Source of the DNA: Pseudomonas botevensis
GTDB lineage: Bacteria > Pseudomonadota > Gammaproteobacteria > Pseudomonadales > Pseudomonadaceae
Assembly (NCBI RefSeq): GCF_019145475.1
Contig: NZ_JAHTKI010000037.1
Location: 1-32,914, forward strand
Direction: 5' to 3'
Length of the DNA stretch: 32,914 nt
Position numbers and translations under genes: made by a program
The notes under the pieces: generated by a model
Seen by the model: the letters and a program-made list of their open reading frames with translations, nothing else
The model's database searches: none
What the model was told of the DNA's origin: nothing
Shown here: in pieces, positions 1 to 8,092 of the stretch
Layout: each line of letters opens with the position of its first letter
How positions within the stretch are numbered: the stretch's first letter is position 1

Positions 1-201
1 TTTCCGGCCGAGCTGATCAAGGTCGAAGTGGCCGGCGGTGCCGGTGGCGCGGCAGGGCCTGGCGGTAAACCGGGGGCGGGAGGGAAGGCCAAGGGCTGCC
101 TGGTGTATCAGGCCGATGGCGGCAAGAATGGCAAGGCGGGAGCTGATGGCCAGCCTGGGCCTGCGGGGGCCGCAGGGTCCGTTACGGTGCAGCGTCTTTA
201 A
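1..201 (+). CDS. C-terminal fragment of a collagen-like glycine-rich protein
   Basis: The window opens inside a plus-strand gene in frame 1 that ends at TAA 199-201. About 66 residues are visible. They are very rich in glycine and include a genuine run of Gly-X-Y triplets (GKN-GKA-GAD-GQP-GPA-GAA-G) near the C-terminus, preceded by looser Gly/Ala/Pro stretches and a single Cys. Such collagen-like repeats in bacteria usually belong to surface or secreted proteins, but the N-terminal part that would show a signal peptide lies outside the window, so no function can be assigned. A strong hairpin terminator follows 14 bases after the stop, which supports this being the true gene end. Confidence 0.6.
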   Translation, partial: FPAELIKVEVAGGAGGAAGPGGKPGAGGKAKGCLVYQADGGKNGKAGADGQPGPAGAAGSVTVQRL

Positions 202-214
202 AAGCTGCCTGGAT

Positions 215-246
215 CAAAAGCCCCTCATCAGGGTGAGGGGCTTTTG
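215..246. terminator. Bidirectional rho-independent terminator
   Basis: A perfect 13-bp inverted repeat (arms 215-227 and 234-246, loop TCAGGG) has A-rich and T-rich outer ends. It sits between the convergent collagen-like gene and the CopD-like gene, so it can serve both strands. Confidence 0.85.
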
Positions 247-250
247 ACTT

Positions 251-715
251 TCAGAAGCCTGGCCGAGCCGCCGCAATCGCCACCAGCACCACGCCGACCA
301 GCAAGTTGAACCCCACGACCTTGCGGATCCGCCCCAGCACCGCCGCACCTGCCGGCCAGTCCTTCGCCTCCACCGCCGTGCGCAGTTCAGGCAGCATCAG
401 CGCCTGAATACGGATGAACAGCGCCGTCATCACCACGTACAACCCCATCATCACCTGCACATACCTGGGCGCGGTCTCGAAACCGATGTGTTGCAGATGC
501 AACATGCCAATCCCCGTCACCGGCAGCAGAATCACCGCGCCCCAGACCCAGCGGAAAAAACCTTGAAACACTTCCACCCACAATGTCAGCCGTCCGGGGC
601 CGTCGAGTGCCTTAACAGCGGCCGGGCGCAGCACCATCCAGGCGAAAAACATGCCGCCGACCCAGACCAGGGCGGCCAGCACATGCAGGGGATAAACAAG
701 GCTAAAAGGTGTCAT
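251..715 (-). CDS. CopD-family integral membrane protein
   Basis: This 154-residue hydrophobic protein has about four predicted membrane segments. The first (roughly residues 5-28) carries His11 followed by a WVGGMFFAW stretch. The second and third helices (roughly 50-75 and 85-108) flank a histidine-bearing loop (LHLQHIG), and the last helix lies near the C-terminus. This pattern fits the CopD/copper-resistance D domain superfamily, whose members are inner-membrane proteins linked to copper uptake or haem-related functions. In stand-alone short members like this one the substrate is not established. The ATG is preceded by GGAG at a normal distance on the minus strand. It is divergent from dinG, with 99 bases between the two starts, and is probably monocistronic. 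Confidence 0.75.
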   Translation of the reverse strand: MTPFSLVYPLHVLAALVWVGGMFFAWMVLRPAAVKALDGPGRLTLWVEVFQGFFRWVWGAVILLPVTGIGMLHLQHIGFETAPRYVQVMMGLYVVMTALFIRIQALMLPELRTAVEAKDWPAGAAVLGRIRKVVGFNLLVGVVLVAIAAARPGF

Positions 716-752
716 TCGGGTACTCCGTTCTGCGCGGGACTGATTAGCGGGG

Positions 753-758
753 TATGAT
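753..758 (+). promoter_or_regulatory. Candidate -10 element for dinG
   Basis: TATGAT lies about 57 bases upstream of the dinG start, in the divergent spacer with the CopD-like gene. No good -35 hexamer is visible at 16-18 bases. No LexA box (CTGT-N8-ACAG) was found in the spacer, although E. coli dinG is SOS-controlled. Confidence 0.35.
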
Positions 759-814
759 AGCCGCCGATCCGAACCACTGAAAATTTATCCAGCGTTTTTT
801 GCGCCCGACAATCC

Positions 815-2959
815 ATGATCAGCACCGAACTCAAAACCACGATCCAGGGCGCCTACTCGCGTTTTCTGGAGGCCAAGAGCCTCAAGCCGCGTTACGGCCA
901 GCGCCTGATGATCGCCGAAGTCGCGAAAGTCCTCGGGGATATCGACACCGACGACGAAGGCCGGCGCAGTGGCGACCCGGCGATTGTCGCGGTGGAAGCC
1001 GGCACCGGTACGGGCAAGACCGTGGCCTACAGCATGGCGGCGATTCCGACCGCGAAGGCGGCGGGCAAACGGCTGGTGATCGCCACCGCGACCGTGGCCC
1101 TGCAAGAGCAGATCGTCCACAAGGACCTGCCCGACCTGATGCGCAACAGCGGGCTGAGTTTCAGCTTCGCCCTGGCCAAGGGCCGTGGCCGCTACATGTG
1201 CCTGTCCAAGCTCGACATGCTGTTGCAGGAAGGCCACGCGCAAACCGCCACCGCCCAGCTGTTCGAAGAAGAAGGCTTCAAGATCGAGGTCGATGAGGCC
1301 AGTCAGAAGCTGTTCACCAGCATGATCGAGAAGCTCGCCGGCAATAAATGGGACGGCGACCGCGACAGTTGGCCCACCGCCCTGGAAGACGCCGACTGGG
1401 CGCGTCTGACCACCGATCACAGCCAATGCACCAACCGCCATTGCCCGAACTTCGGCCAGTGCGCCTTCTATAAGGCCCGCGAGGGCATGGGCAAGGTTGA
1501 CGTGATCGTCACCAACCACGACATGGTCCTGGCTGACCTGGCACTGGGCGGCGGTGCGGTGCTGCCCGACCCGCGCGACACGATCTACGTGTTCGACGAA
1601 GGTCACCACCTGCCGGACAAGGCCATCGGCCATTTCGCCCATTACACGCGCCTGCGCTCCACCGCCGACTGGCTGGAAACCACCGCCAAGAACCTCACCA
1701 AGCTGCTGGCGCAGCACCCGCTGCCGGGGGATCTGGGCAAGCTGATCGAGCAGGTGCCGGAGCTGGCGCGGGAGATCAAGACCCAGCAGCAGTTCATGTT
1801 CAGTGCCTGCGAACAGGTCGCCGATTTCAAGCCCGGCGAAGACGTCGAAGGTCGCGAGCGTCCGCGTCACCGTTTCGTCGGCGGGGTGATTCCCGAGCAC
1901 ATGCGCGAGATGGGCGTCGAGCTGAAAAAAGGCTTCGCCCGTCTCACCGACCTGTTCACCCGCCTGACCGACCTGCTCAAGGAAGGCATGGACGGCGAGG
2001 TCAACATCGGCATCGCCAGCAATCAGGCCGAGGAGTGGTATCCGCTGTTCGGCAGCCTGCTGTCGCGTTCGTCCGGCAACTGGGAGCTGTGGACCGCATT
2101 CACCGTTGAAGATCCGGAAGACAACCCGCCGATGGCCCGCTGGCTGACCCTGGCCGAAAGCGGTTCGCTGTTCGACATCGAGGTCAACGCCAGCCCGATT
2201 CTGGCGGCGGAAACCCTGCGGCGCAGTCTGTGGAACGTGGCCTACGGCTGTCTGGTGACTTCGGCGACCCTGACCGCGCTCGGTACGTTCGACCGTTTCC
2301 GCATGCGCGCCGGGCTGCCGAAAAAAGCCGTCACCGCCGTGGTGCCAAGCCCGTTCCATCATGCCGATGCCGGCGTGTTGCGGGTCCCGGATCTGAAAGC
2401 CGACCCACGGGACGCCGCCGCTCATACCGCCGCGATCATCCGCGATCTGCCGGAACTGGTCGAAGGCTCCCGTGGCTCGCTGGTGCTGTTCTCATCGCGC
2501 AAACAGATGCAGGACGTGTTCGACGGCCTCGACCGCGACTGGCGCAAGCAGGTGTTCATTCAAGGCAACCTGTCGAAACAGGAAACCCTGAACAAGCACA
2601 AGGCGCGGGTCGATGGCGGCGATTCCAGCGTGCTGTTCGGCCTCGCCAGTTTTGCCGAAGGGGTGGACTTGCCGGGGGCTTACTGCGAACACGTCGTGAT
2701 TGCCAAGATTCCGTTCTCGGTGCCCGACGATCCGGTCGAGGCCGCGCTGTCGGAGTGGATCGAGGCCCGGGGCGGCAATCCGTTCATGGAAATCTCGGTG
2801 CCCGACGCTTCGCTCAAACTGGTCCAGGCCTGTGGCCGTCTGCTGCGAACCGAAGAGGATCGCGGCACCATCACCTTGCTCGACCGGCGTCTGGTCACCC
2901 AGCGCTATGGCAAGGCGATCCTCAATGCGTTGCCGCCTTTCCGCCGTGAAATATCCTGA
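815..2959 (+). CDS. dinG: ATP-dependent DNA helicase DinG (XPD-like, Fe-S)
   Basis: This 714-residue superfamily 2 helicase is nearly the same length as E. coli DinG. Walker A is AGTGTGKT (62-69) and the DEAH-type box reads DEGHH (261-265). Cysteines 129, 205, 210 and 216 have the spacing of the four ligands of the DinG/XPD 4Fe-4S cluster. The C-terminal helicase domain contains an SRKQM-type strand, the FAEGVDLPG motif and a final QACGRLLR motif VI. DinG unwinds 5'-tailed duplexes, D-loops and R-loops in an ATP-dependent way, and in E. coli it helps the replisome pass transcription complexes. The start ATG 815 has no strong Shine-Dalgarno. The agarase-like gene follows 95 bases downstream on the same strand. 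Very long open frames on the opposite strand here are GC-driven shadows. Confidence 0.96.
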   Translation: MISTELKTTIQGAYSRFLEAKSLKPRYGQRLMIAEVAKVLGDIDTDDEGRRSGDPAIVAVEAGTGTGKTVAYSMAAIPTAKAAGKRLVIATATVALQEQIVHKDLPDLMRNSGLSFSFALAKGRGRYMCLSKLDMLLQEGHAQTATAQLFEEEGFKIEVDEASQKLFTSMIEKLAGNKWDGDRDSWPTALEDADWARLTTDHSQCTNRHCPNFGQCAFYKAREGMGKVDVIVTNHDMVLADLALGGGAVLPDPRDTIYVFDEGHHLPDKAIGHFAHYTRLRSTADWLETTAKNLTKLLAQHPLPGDLGKLIEQVPELAREIKTQQQFMFSACEQVADFKPGEDVEGRERPRHRFVGGVIPEHMREMGVELKKGFARLTDLFTRLTDLLKEGMDGEVNIGIASNQAEEWYPLFGSLLSRSSGNWELWTAFTVEDPEDNPPMARWLTLAESGSLFDIEVNASPILAAETLRRSLWNVAYGCLVTSATLTALGTFDRFRMRAGLPKKAVTAVVPSPFHHADAGVLRVPDLKADPRDAAAHTAAIIRDLPELVEGSRGSLVLFSSRKQMQDVFDGLDRDWRKQVFIQGNLSKQETLNKHKARVDGGDSSVLFGLASFAEGVDLPGAYCEHVVIAKIPFSVPDDPVEAALSEWIEARGGNPFMEISVPDASLKLVQACGRLLRTEEDRGTITLLDRRLVTQRYGKAILNALPPFRREIS

Positions 2960-3054
2960 GACATCGGTGGGCAGTTTTGCCCGCCGCGTTGTCTATCTCT
3001 CTGCCATCGCTTTTTCACTGGCCATTGTTGGTCGCTAGGGAGAACTCCGTTCTT

Positions 3055-5529
3055 ATGATTCGCCGTTCGTTGCCTGCCGTTTTTGCCTTGATCTTCGCCG
3101 CCCCGTTGCTGGCGGCGCCTGCCGGTCAGCAGACACTGTTCAACTTTGTCCGCCCCGCCGACGTGGTGAAGGTCGCGACCGAGAACGCCGACCTGCCGCA
3201 AGCCAACGCCGAGCAAACCCCCGAAGGCGAAGTGCTGCGCCGGGTGACCTTCAACCCGGTGGAACGCCCGACCCTGCGCCTGACCCCGCAGACCGGCGCC
3301 TGGGACTGGTCGCAATCGGGAATGATGAGCCTGCGCATCCAGAGTGCGATGAACTGGGCGGTCACGCTTTATGTACAAATCCAGAGCAACGACGGCAAGA
3401 CCCTGGTCAGCCGCGTCGACCTGCCGGCCGGTCCGGCGCAGACCTTGCTGGTGCCGCTGGTCGCGACCGCGCCCCTGAGTCAGGGCATGAAGGCCGGGCC
3501 ACCGATGCCGATGACCGTCGACGGCCAGCGTATTTTGCTGGCCAGCAGCAGCGGTGAACTGGATCGCAGCCAGGTGGTTTCCGTGAGCCTGTCGATGGAT
3601 CAGCCGAAGGCCGCGCAAAGCCTGCTGCTGGAGCGCTTTGGCGTGCAGGATGGCGATGAGGTGGTCAAGGCTGTCTACGGTAATCTGGTGGATGCCTACG
3701 GCCAGTCGACCCGCGCCAGGTGGCCAGAGAAAGTCGCCAACGACGAACAGCTGAAATCCGCCGCCGCCAAGGAACAGCAACAACTGAAAACCTGGCTGGC
3801 CGAGCGTGAAAAGTCCTCGCTGGACAAGTTTGGCGGCTGGAGCAAAGGCCCGGCGTTCAAGGCCAGCGGCTTCTTCCGCACGGAAAAGCGCGACGGTCGC
3901 TGGTATCTGGTCACGCCGCTGGGGCATCCGTTCTACTCCCTTGGCGTGAACACCGTCAGCCCGGAGGTCAACCAGACCTACGTGTCCGGCCGCGAATGGA
4001 TGTTCGAATCCCTGCCCAAGCCGCAGGAACCGCTGGCCAGCCATTTCGGCGAAGGCGACAACCGTGGCGGCAATGGCGCCGATCAGGGCCGTGGCTACAG
4101 CGCCGGGCGCTGGTACGACTTCTACGGTGCCAACCTGCAACGCCTCTACGGCGAGCCGTGCAGACCGGACAGCGACAACAAGGCCGGCGTAGCCGAAGCG
4201 GCCAAGGCTGGCGCAGCGGAAGAAACCGCTGCCAACGCCGCAGAACCACTCGCGAAACCTGAGCAAGCCAAGGCGGGTGTCGCCGAAGCTGCGAAGACCG
4301 AATCGACCGAGCCGCCGCCGGCGGCAACACCATGCAAGGCCACGGTCGACGCGCAGCGCTGGGCCAGCCACACCCTAGATCGCCTGCAAGCCTGGGGTTT
4401 CAACACCGTCGGCAACTGGAGCGCACCGGCACTCGGCGACGCCGAGCGGGTGCCGTACACCTTGCCGCTGTCGATCGTCGGCGATTACACCAGCATCAGC
4501 ACCGGTAATGACTGGTGGGGCGGCATGCCCGATCCGTTCGATCCGCGTTTCGCCATGGCTACCGAGCGCGCGGTGGCCATCGCCGCCCGCGATCACCGCG
4601 ACGATCCATGGCTGATCGGTTATTTCGCCGACAATGAACTGGCCTGGGCCGGCCCCGGCGACGATCCGAAATCCCGCTACGCGCTGGCCTACGGCACTTT
4701 GAAAATGACCACCGATGTGCCGGCCAAACGTGCGTTCCTCAAGCAACTGCGCGACAAGTACCGCAACCAGGCCGGTCTGTCGAAAGCCTGGGGCATTGAT
4801 CTGCAAGCGTGGGAATTGATGGAAGACCCGGGCTTCGAGCCACCGCTGCCGAACCCGGAACATCCGGAAATCGAGGCCGACTTCAAATATTTCCAGAAGG
4901 TCTTTGCCGACACCTACTTCAAGACCATTTCCGATTCGCTCAAATGGCACGCGCCGAACCAGTTGCTGCTCGGCGGTCGTTTCGCCATCAGCACCCCGGA
5001 GGCCGTGAACTCCTGCGCGCAGTATTGCGACGTGCTGAGTTTCAATATGTACACCCTCAAGCCGCAGGACGGTTATGACTTCGCCGCGCTGCGGGCGCTG
5101 GACAAACCGGTGCTGATCACCGAGTTCAACTTCGGCTCGGCGGATCGTGGCCCGTTCTGGGGCGGCGTGACGCAACTGGCGAAAGAAGAAGATCGCGGCC
5201 CGGCCTACGCCAACTTCCTCAAGCAGGCGCTGAGCGAGCCGTCGATCGTCGGCGTGCACTGGTTCCAGTATCTGGATCAGCCAGTGACCGGACGCCTGCT
5301 CGATGGCGAGAACGGCCACTTCGGCCTGGTCGGGGTGACTGACCTGCCGTTCCAGGGCTTTGTCGAAACGGTGCGCAAGAGCAACCTGGCGACCCTCGAT
5401 CAGTTGGGCAAGGAAACGGAGAAAGCAGCGACCGAGGCGGGGCATGAAGCGGAAGGCGGCCGCAAGGGCGAGGCCGGCAAGGGGCCTGGCGCCGGGCATG
5501 CCGGGGGGCACTCCGGGAACGGTCACTGA
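3055..5529 (+). CDS. Secreted GH50 beta-agarase-like glycoside hydrolase
   Basis: This protein is 824 residues long from ATG 3055. The start is chosen because AGGGAGA precedes it and the protein then begins with a signal peptide (MIRRSLPAVFALIFAAPLLAA); an upstream TTG at 2977 would bury that signal. After a beta-rich N-terminal domain comes a TIM-barrel region beginning near residue 260. Two acidic motifs match the catalytic pair of GH50 agarases: YFADNE (Glu528, acid/base) and ITEFNFGS (Glu690, nucleophile). Near the end, HWFQYLDQPVTGR followed by DGENGHFG is also characteristic of that family. The natural substrate is unknown; in a soil Pseudomonas it may be another galactan or an exopolysaccharide. 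Oddities are an Ala/Glu/Lys-rich insert at about 369-427 bracketed by cysteines, and a C-terminal tail rich in Gly, Glu and His. Confidence 0.82.
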   Translation: MIRRSLPAVFALIFAAPLLAAPAGQQTLFNFVRPADVVKVATENADLPQANAEQTPEGEVLRRVTFNPVERPTLRLTPQTGAWDWSQSGMMSLRIQSAMNWAVTLYVQIQSNDGKTLVSRVDLPAGPAQTLLVPLVATAPLSQGMKAGPPMPMTVDGQRILLASSSGELDRSQVVSVSLSMDQPKAAQSLLLERFGVQDGDEVVKAVYGNLVDAYGQSTRARWPEKVANDEQLKSAAAKEQQQLKTWLAEREKSSLDKFGGWSKGPAFKASGFFRTEKRDGRWYLVTPLGHPFYSLGVNTVSPEVNQTYVSGREWMFESLPKPQEPLASHFGEGDNRGGNGADQGRGYSAGRWYDFYGANLQRLYGEPCRPDSDNKAGVAEAAKAGAAEETAANAAEPLAKPEQAKAGVAEAAKTESTEPPPAATPCKATVDAQRWASHTLDRLQAWGFNTVGNWSAPALGDAERVPYTLPLSIVGDYTSISTGNDWWGGMPDPFDPRFAMATERAVAIAARDHRDDPWLIGYFADNELAWAGPGDDPKSRYALAYGTLKMTTDVPAKRAFLKQLRDKYRNQAGLSKAWGIDLQAWELMEDPGFEPPLPNPEHPEIEADFKYFQKVFADTYFKTISDSLKWHAPNQLLLGGRFAISTPEAVNSCAQYCDVLSFNMYTLKPQDGYDFAALRALDKPVLITEFNFGSADRGPFWGGVTQLAKEEDRGPAYANFLKQALSEPSIVGVHWFQYLDQPVTGRLLDGENGHFGLVGVTDLPFQGFVETVRKSNLATLDQLGKETEKAATEAGHEAEGGRKGEAGKGPGAGHAGGHSGNGH
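4180..4296 (+). repeat. In-frame imperfect repeat coding KAGVAEAAK twice
   Basis: Two 27-bp copies (4180-4206 and 4270-4296) encode identical nonapeptides KAGVAEAAK but differ at several third codon positions. They are 90 bases apart inside the low-complexity insert of the agarase-like gene. Confidence 0.8.
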
Positions 5530-5549
5530 TCTCGTCTCTGAGGGGGAGG

Positions 5550-5562
5550 GCTTGCTCGCGAA
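5550..5562 (+). repeat. Partial REP-like 13-mer GCTTGCTCGCGAA
   Basis: The same 13-mer occurs in the REPIN at 12405-12493 and in the REP region near 25106-25118. Here it stands alone, about 20 bases after the agarase-like stop codon. The rest of the 158-base spacer shows no convincing gene. Confidence 0.55.
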
Positions 5563-5687
5563 GGCGCCATTCGCGCCATCGCGGCAATCCGCCGTGACAC
5601 AACCGCCCGGCCCGCAACAGTTCCCAAAACCCTCAAGGGCTGGAACAATGCGCGCCACTTTAAAGGCGTTTTCGCGGGGAGTTGCGG

Positions 5688-6833
5688 GTGCAGATTCAGG
5701 GACATTACGAGCTTCAGTTCGAACCGGTGCGTGAAGCCTTCGCCGCGCTGTTCGACGATCCCCAGGAACGCGGCGCAGCCCTGTGCATCCGGGTCGGCGG
5801 GGAAACGGTCCTCGACCTCTGGTCCGGCACCGCCGACAAGGACGGCGCCGAGGCCTGGCACAGCGACACCATCGCCAACCTGTTCTCCTGCACCAAAACC
5901 TTCACGGCGGTCACCGCGCTGCAACTGGTGGCCGAAGGCAAGCTGCAACTCGATGCGCCGGTCGCCCGCTACTGGCCGGAGTTCGCCGCCGCCGGCAAGG
6001 AATCCGTCACCCTGCGCCAATTGCTCTGCCATCAGGCCGGTCTGCCGGCCCTGCGCGAGCTGCTGGCCCCCGAAGCCCTGTATGACTGGCAAACCATGGT
6101 CGACGCTCTCGCCGCCGAAGCCCCGTGGTGGACGCCGGGCTCCGGTCACGGGTATGCCGCCATCACTTACGGCTGGCTGATCGGTGAATTGCTGCGGCGT
6201 GCCGACGGGCGCGGGCCGGGCGAATCGATTGTGGCGCGGGTCGCCAAGCCGCTGGGCCTGGATTTCCATGTCGGCCTCGCCGACGAAGAGTTCTACCGCG
6301 TGGCGCACATCGCCCGGGGCAAGGGCAACACCGGCGACGCCGCTGCTCAACGCCTGTTGCAAGTGACCATGCGCGAGCCGACGGCCATGACCACCCGGGC
6401 CTTCACCAATCCGCCGTCGGTGCTGACCAGCACCAACAAGCCCGAGTGGCGGCGCATGCAGCAACCGGCGGCCAACGGCCACGGCAATGCCCGCAGCCTG
6501 GCCGGGTTCTACGCCGGTCTGCTCGACGGCAGCCTGCTCGAAAGCGAAATGCTCGACGAACTGACCCGCGAACACAGCCTCGGCGAGGACAAGACCTTGC
6601 TGACCCGCACGCGTTTCGGCCTCGGCTGCATGCTCGACCAGCCTGACGTGCCGAATGCCACCTACGGCCTTGGCCCACGGGCGTTCGGTCATCCGGGGGC
6701 GGGCGGCTCGATCGGCTTTGCCGACCCCGAACACGATGTCGCCTTCGGTTTTGTGACAAACACCCTGGGGCCGTACGTCTTGATGGATCCGCGCGCGCAG
6801 AACCTTGCGCGCGTGCTTGCCACTTGTCTGTAA
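5688..6833 (+). CDS. Serine hydrolase, beta-lactamase class C / EstB family
   Basis: This 381-residue protein belongs to the Beta-lactamase (PF00144) superfamily. The nucleophile/base motif SxxK is SCTK (Ser67-Lys70), and a Tyr in GYAAITYGW (Tyr156) fits the second catalytic motif. The third motif is a HPGAGGS-type sequence instead of KTG, which is typical of esterases of the EstB group rather than true beta-lactamases. No signal peptide is visible, so it is probably cytoplasmic. GTG 5688 is chosen as start because GGGGAG (5676-5681) lies six bases upstream; the TTG at 5682 would directly abut it. The likely activity is an esterase or amidase on a small substrate that cannot be named from sequence. 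A hairpin terminator follows at 6844. Confidence 0.85.
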   Translation: MQIQGHYELQFEPVREAFAALFDDPQERGAALCIRVGGETVLDLWSGTADKDGAEAWHSDTIANLFSCTKTFTAVTALQLVAEGKLQLDAPVARYWPEFAAAGKESVTLRQLLCHQAGLPALRELLAPEALYDWQTMVDALAAEAPWWTPGSGHGYAAITYGWLIGELLRRADGRGPGESIVARVAKPLGLDFHVGLADEEFYRVAHIARGKGNTGDAAAQRLLQVTMREPTAMTTRAFTNPPSVLTSTNKPEWRRMQQPAANGHGNARSLAGFYAGLLDGSLLESEMLDELTREHSLGEDKTLLTRTRFGLGCMLDQPDVPNATYGLGPRAFGHPGAGGSIGFADPEHDVAFGFVTNTLGPYVLMDPRAQNLARVLATCL

Positions 6834-6843
6834 AGCGTCATCC

Positions 6844-6876
6844 GAGGTTCCAGGGCCGGAACCTCACCCTGTTTTT
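6844..6876 (+). terminator. Rho-independent terminator after the serine hydrolase
   Basis: An 8-bp perfect stem (GAGGTTCC 6844-6851 / GGAACCTC 6858-6865) is followed by ACCCTG and a run of six T. Confidence 0.75.
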
Positions 6877-6946
6877 TGATTCAAAGCGTCTGTTTATCCG
6901 GGCGAAAGTCCTCTGATTGTTCATTACTTCATTTTGTGGGTTTCCA

Positions 6947-8068
6947 ATGTCATCCAAACAAACTCTCGCCCTGGCCCTGTGTTTTGCGATTACCGGTTGT
7001 GCACAGACTCCGAAGAACGACGCGGACGGCGGTAGCTGGTGGCCGTTCGGCTCTTCCGACAAAGTCGCGGCCAAGGAACCTGCTCCTGCTCCCGCGCCTG
7101 CACCGTTGAAGCCTGCCGTCACCGCGCCAGTGGCCAAGACCGAAAGCAGCAGCCATTGGTACTGGCCGTTCGGCTCTGATGACTCGGCTGTCAAGGCCGA
7201 CGTGAAGCCAGAAGTAAAACCTGAAGCCAAACCGGTGGCCGTCGCCAAGACCGACGCCGACAAGGGTGGCAAATGGTGGTGGCCGTTCGGTGGCAAGGAT
7301 CAGGACACCGCCAAAGTCGTGCCGATGCCTGACCCGAAAGTCACTCAGGCCTGGCTCGATGACTACGAACCGCGCCTGCGTGAAGCGATCAAGGGCAGCA
7401 ACCTGCAATTCGAACGTCGTGAAGACGTGCTGGTCGTGATCGCTCCGGTTGAGGGCTCGTTCAACCCGGATCGTCCGGCGATGCTGCTGCCGGTCACCCT
7501 CGGCCCGTTCACCCGCGTGGCGAAAATCCTCGAAGCCGACCCGAAGACTGCCGTGCTGGTTCTCGGTCACAGCGACACCACCGGCGCCGCTCCAGCCAAC
7601 ACCAAGCTGAGCCAGGAGCGTGCCCAGGCCGTCGCGGCGATTTTCCGTCTCAGTGGCTTGCAGCGTGATCGTCTGATGTTGCGTGGCATGGGTTCCGAAG
7701 CGCCGCGTGCGGCCAATGACAGTGTTGAGGGCCGCGCCCTGAACCGCCGCGTCGAGCTGCTGGTGACGCCGCAGAACACCATGGTTGCGCTGCTGAGCAA
7801 GTACAACATGCCGGCGCCGAAACCGGTGACCATGGTCGCTGCCCAGGACGTCAAGCCAGTCGCCAAGCCGGTGACTCCGGCCCCGGCCGCGAAGAAAGCC
7901 GCCGTCCCGGCAAGCAAGAAAGCTCCGGCGAAGAAAGCCGCCGCCAAGGCTCCGGCGAAAAAGACCCCGGCCAAGGCCCCGGCGAAAACGCCAGTGAAGA
8001 AAACCGCACCGGCCAAAGCCGCCGCGACCGACAAGAACGTCGCCGCTGCCGATCCTGCGAAAAAGTGA
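6947..8068 (+). CDS. OmpA-family outer-membrane lipoprotein with basic tail
   Basis: This protein is 373 residues from ATG 6947. That start gives a clean lipoprotein signal (MSSKQTLALALCFAITGC, Cys18), with Ala at +2 fitting outer-membrane sorting; a TTG 30 bases upstream spoils it. Residues 30-120 hold three spaced aromatic motifs (WWPFGSSD 31-38, WYWPFGSDD 71-79, WWWPFGGKD 110-118) in Ala/Pro/Lys linkers. An OmpA/Pal-like peptidoglycan-binding domain spans roughly 165-275, with LGHSDTTG, LSQERAQAV and NRRVELLV motifs. From about 300 to the end the chain is Lys/Ala/Pro-rich, resembling histone H1 or AlgP tails. It probably tethers the outer membrane to the wall; the role of the tail is unknown. 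pdxH begins 24 bases after the stop, so the two are likely co-transcribed. Confidence 0.85.
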   Translation: MSSKQTLALALCFAITGCAQTPKNDADGGSWWPFGSSDKVAAKEPAPAPAPAPLKPAVTAPVAKTESSSHWYWPFGSDDSAVKADVKPEVKPEAKPVAVAKTDADKGGKWWWPFGGKDQDTAKVVPMPDPKVTQAWLDDYEPRLREAIKGSNLQFERREDVLVVIAPVEGSFNPDRPAMLLPVTLGPFTRVAKILEADPKTAVLVLGHSDTTGAAPANTKLSQERAQAVAAIFRLSGLQRDRLMLRGMGSEAPRAANDSVEGRALNRRVELLVTPQNTMVALLSKYNMPAPKPVTMVAAQDVKPVAKPVTPAPAAKKAAVPASKKAPAKKAAAKAPAKKTPAKAPAKTPVKKTAPAKAAATDKNVAAADPAKK

Positions 8069-8092
8069 TCCGCTAACGAAAAGGAATGCGCC

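Noticed and set aside
735..814. LexA operator expected before dinG
   Set aside because: No CTGT-N8-ACAG or close variant is present in the spacer.
785..2425. Long open frame of more than 500 codons antisense to dinG
   Set aside because: Its product is Gln/Arg/Gly/His-rich, with no family motif, and it mirrors a well-recognised gene. It is typical of GC-rich shadow frames.
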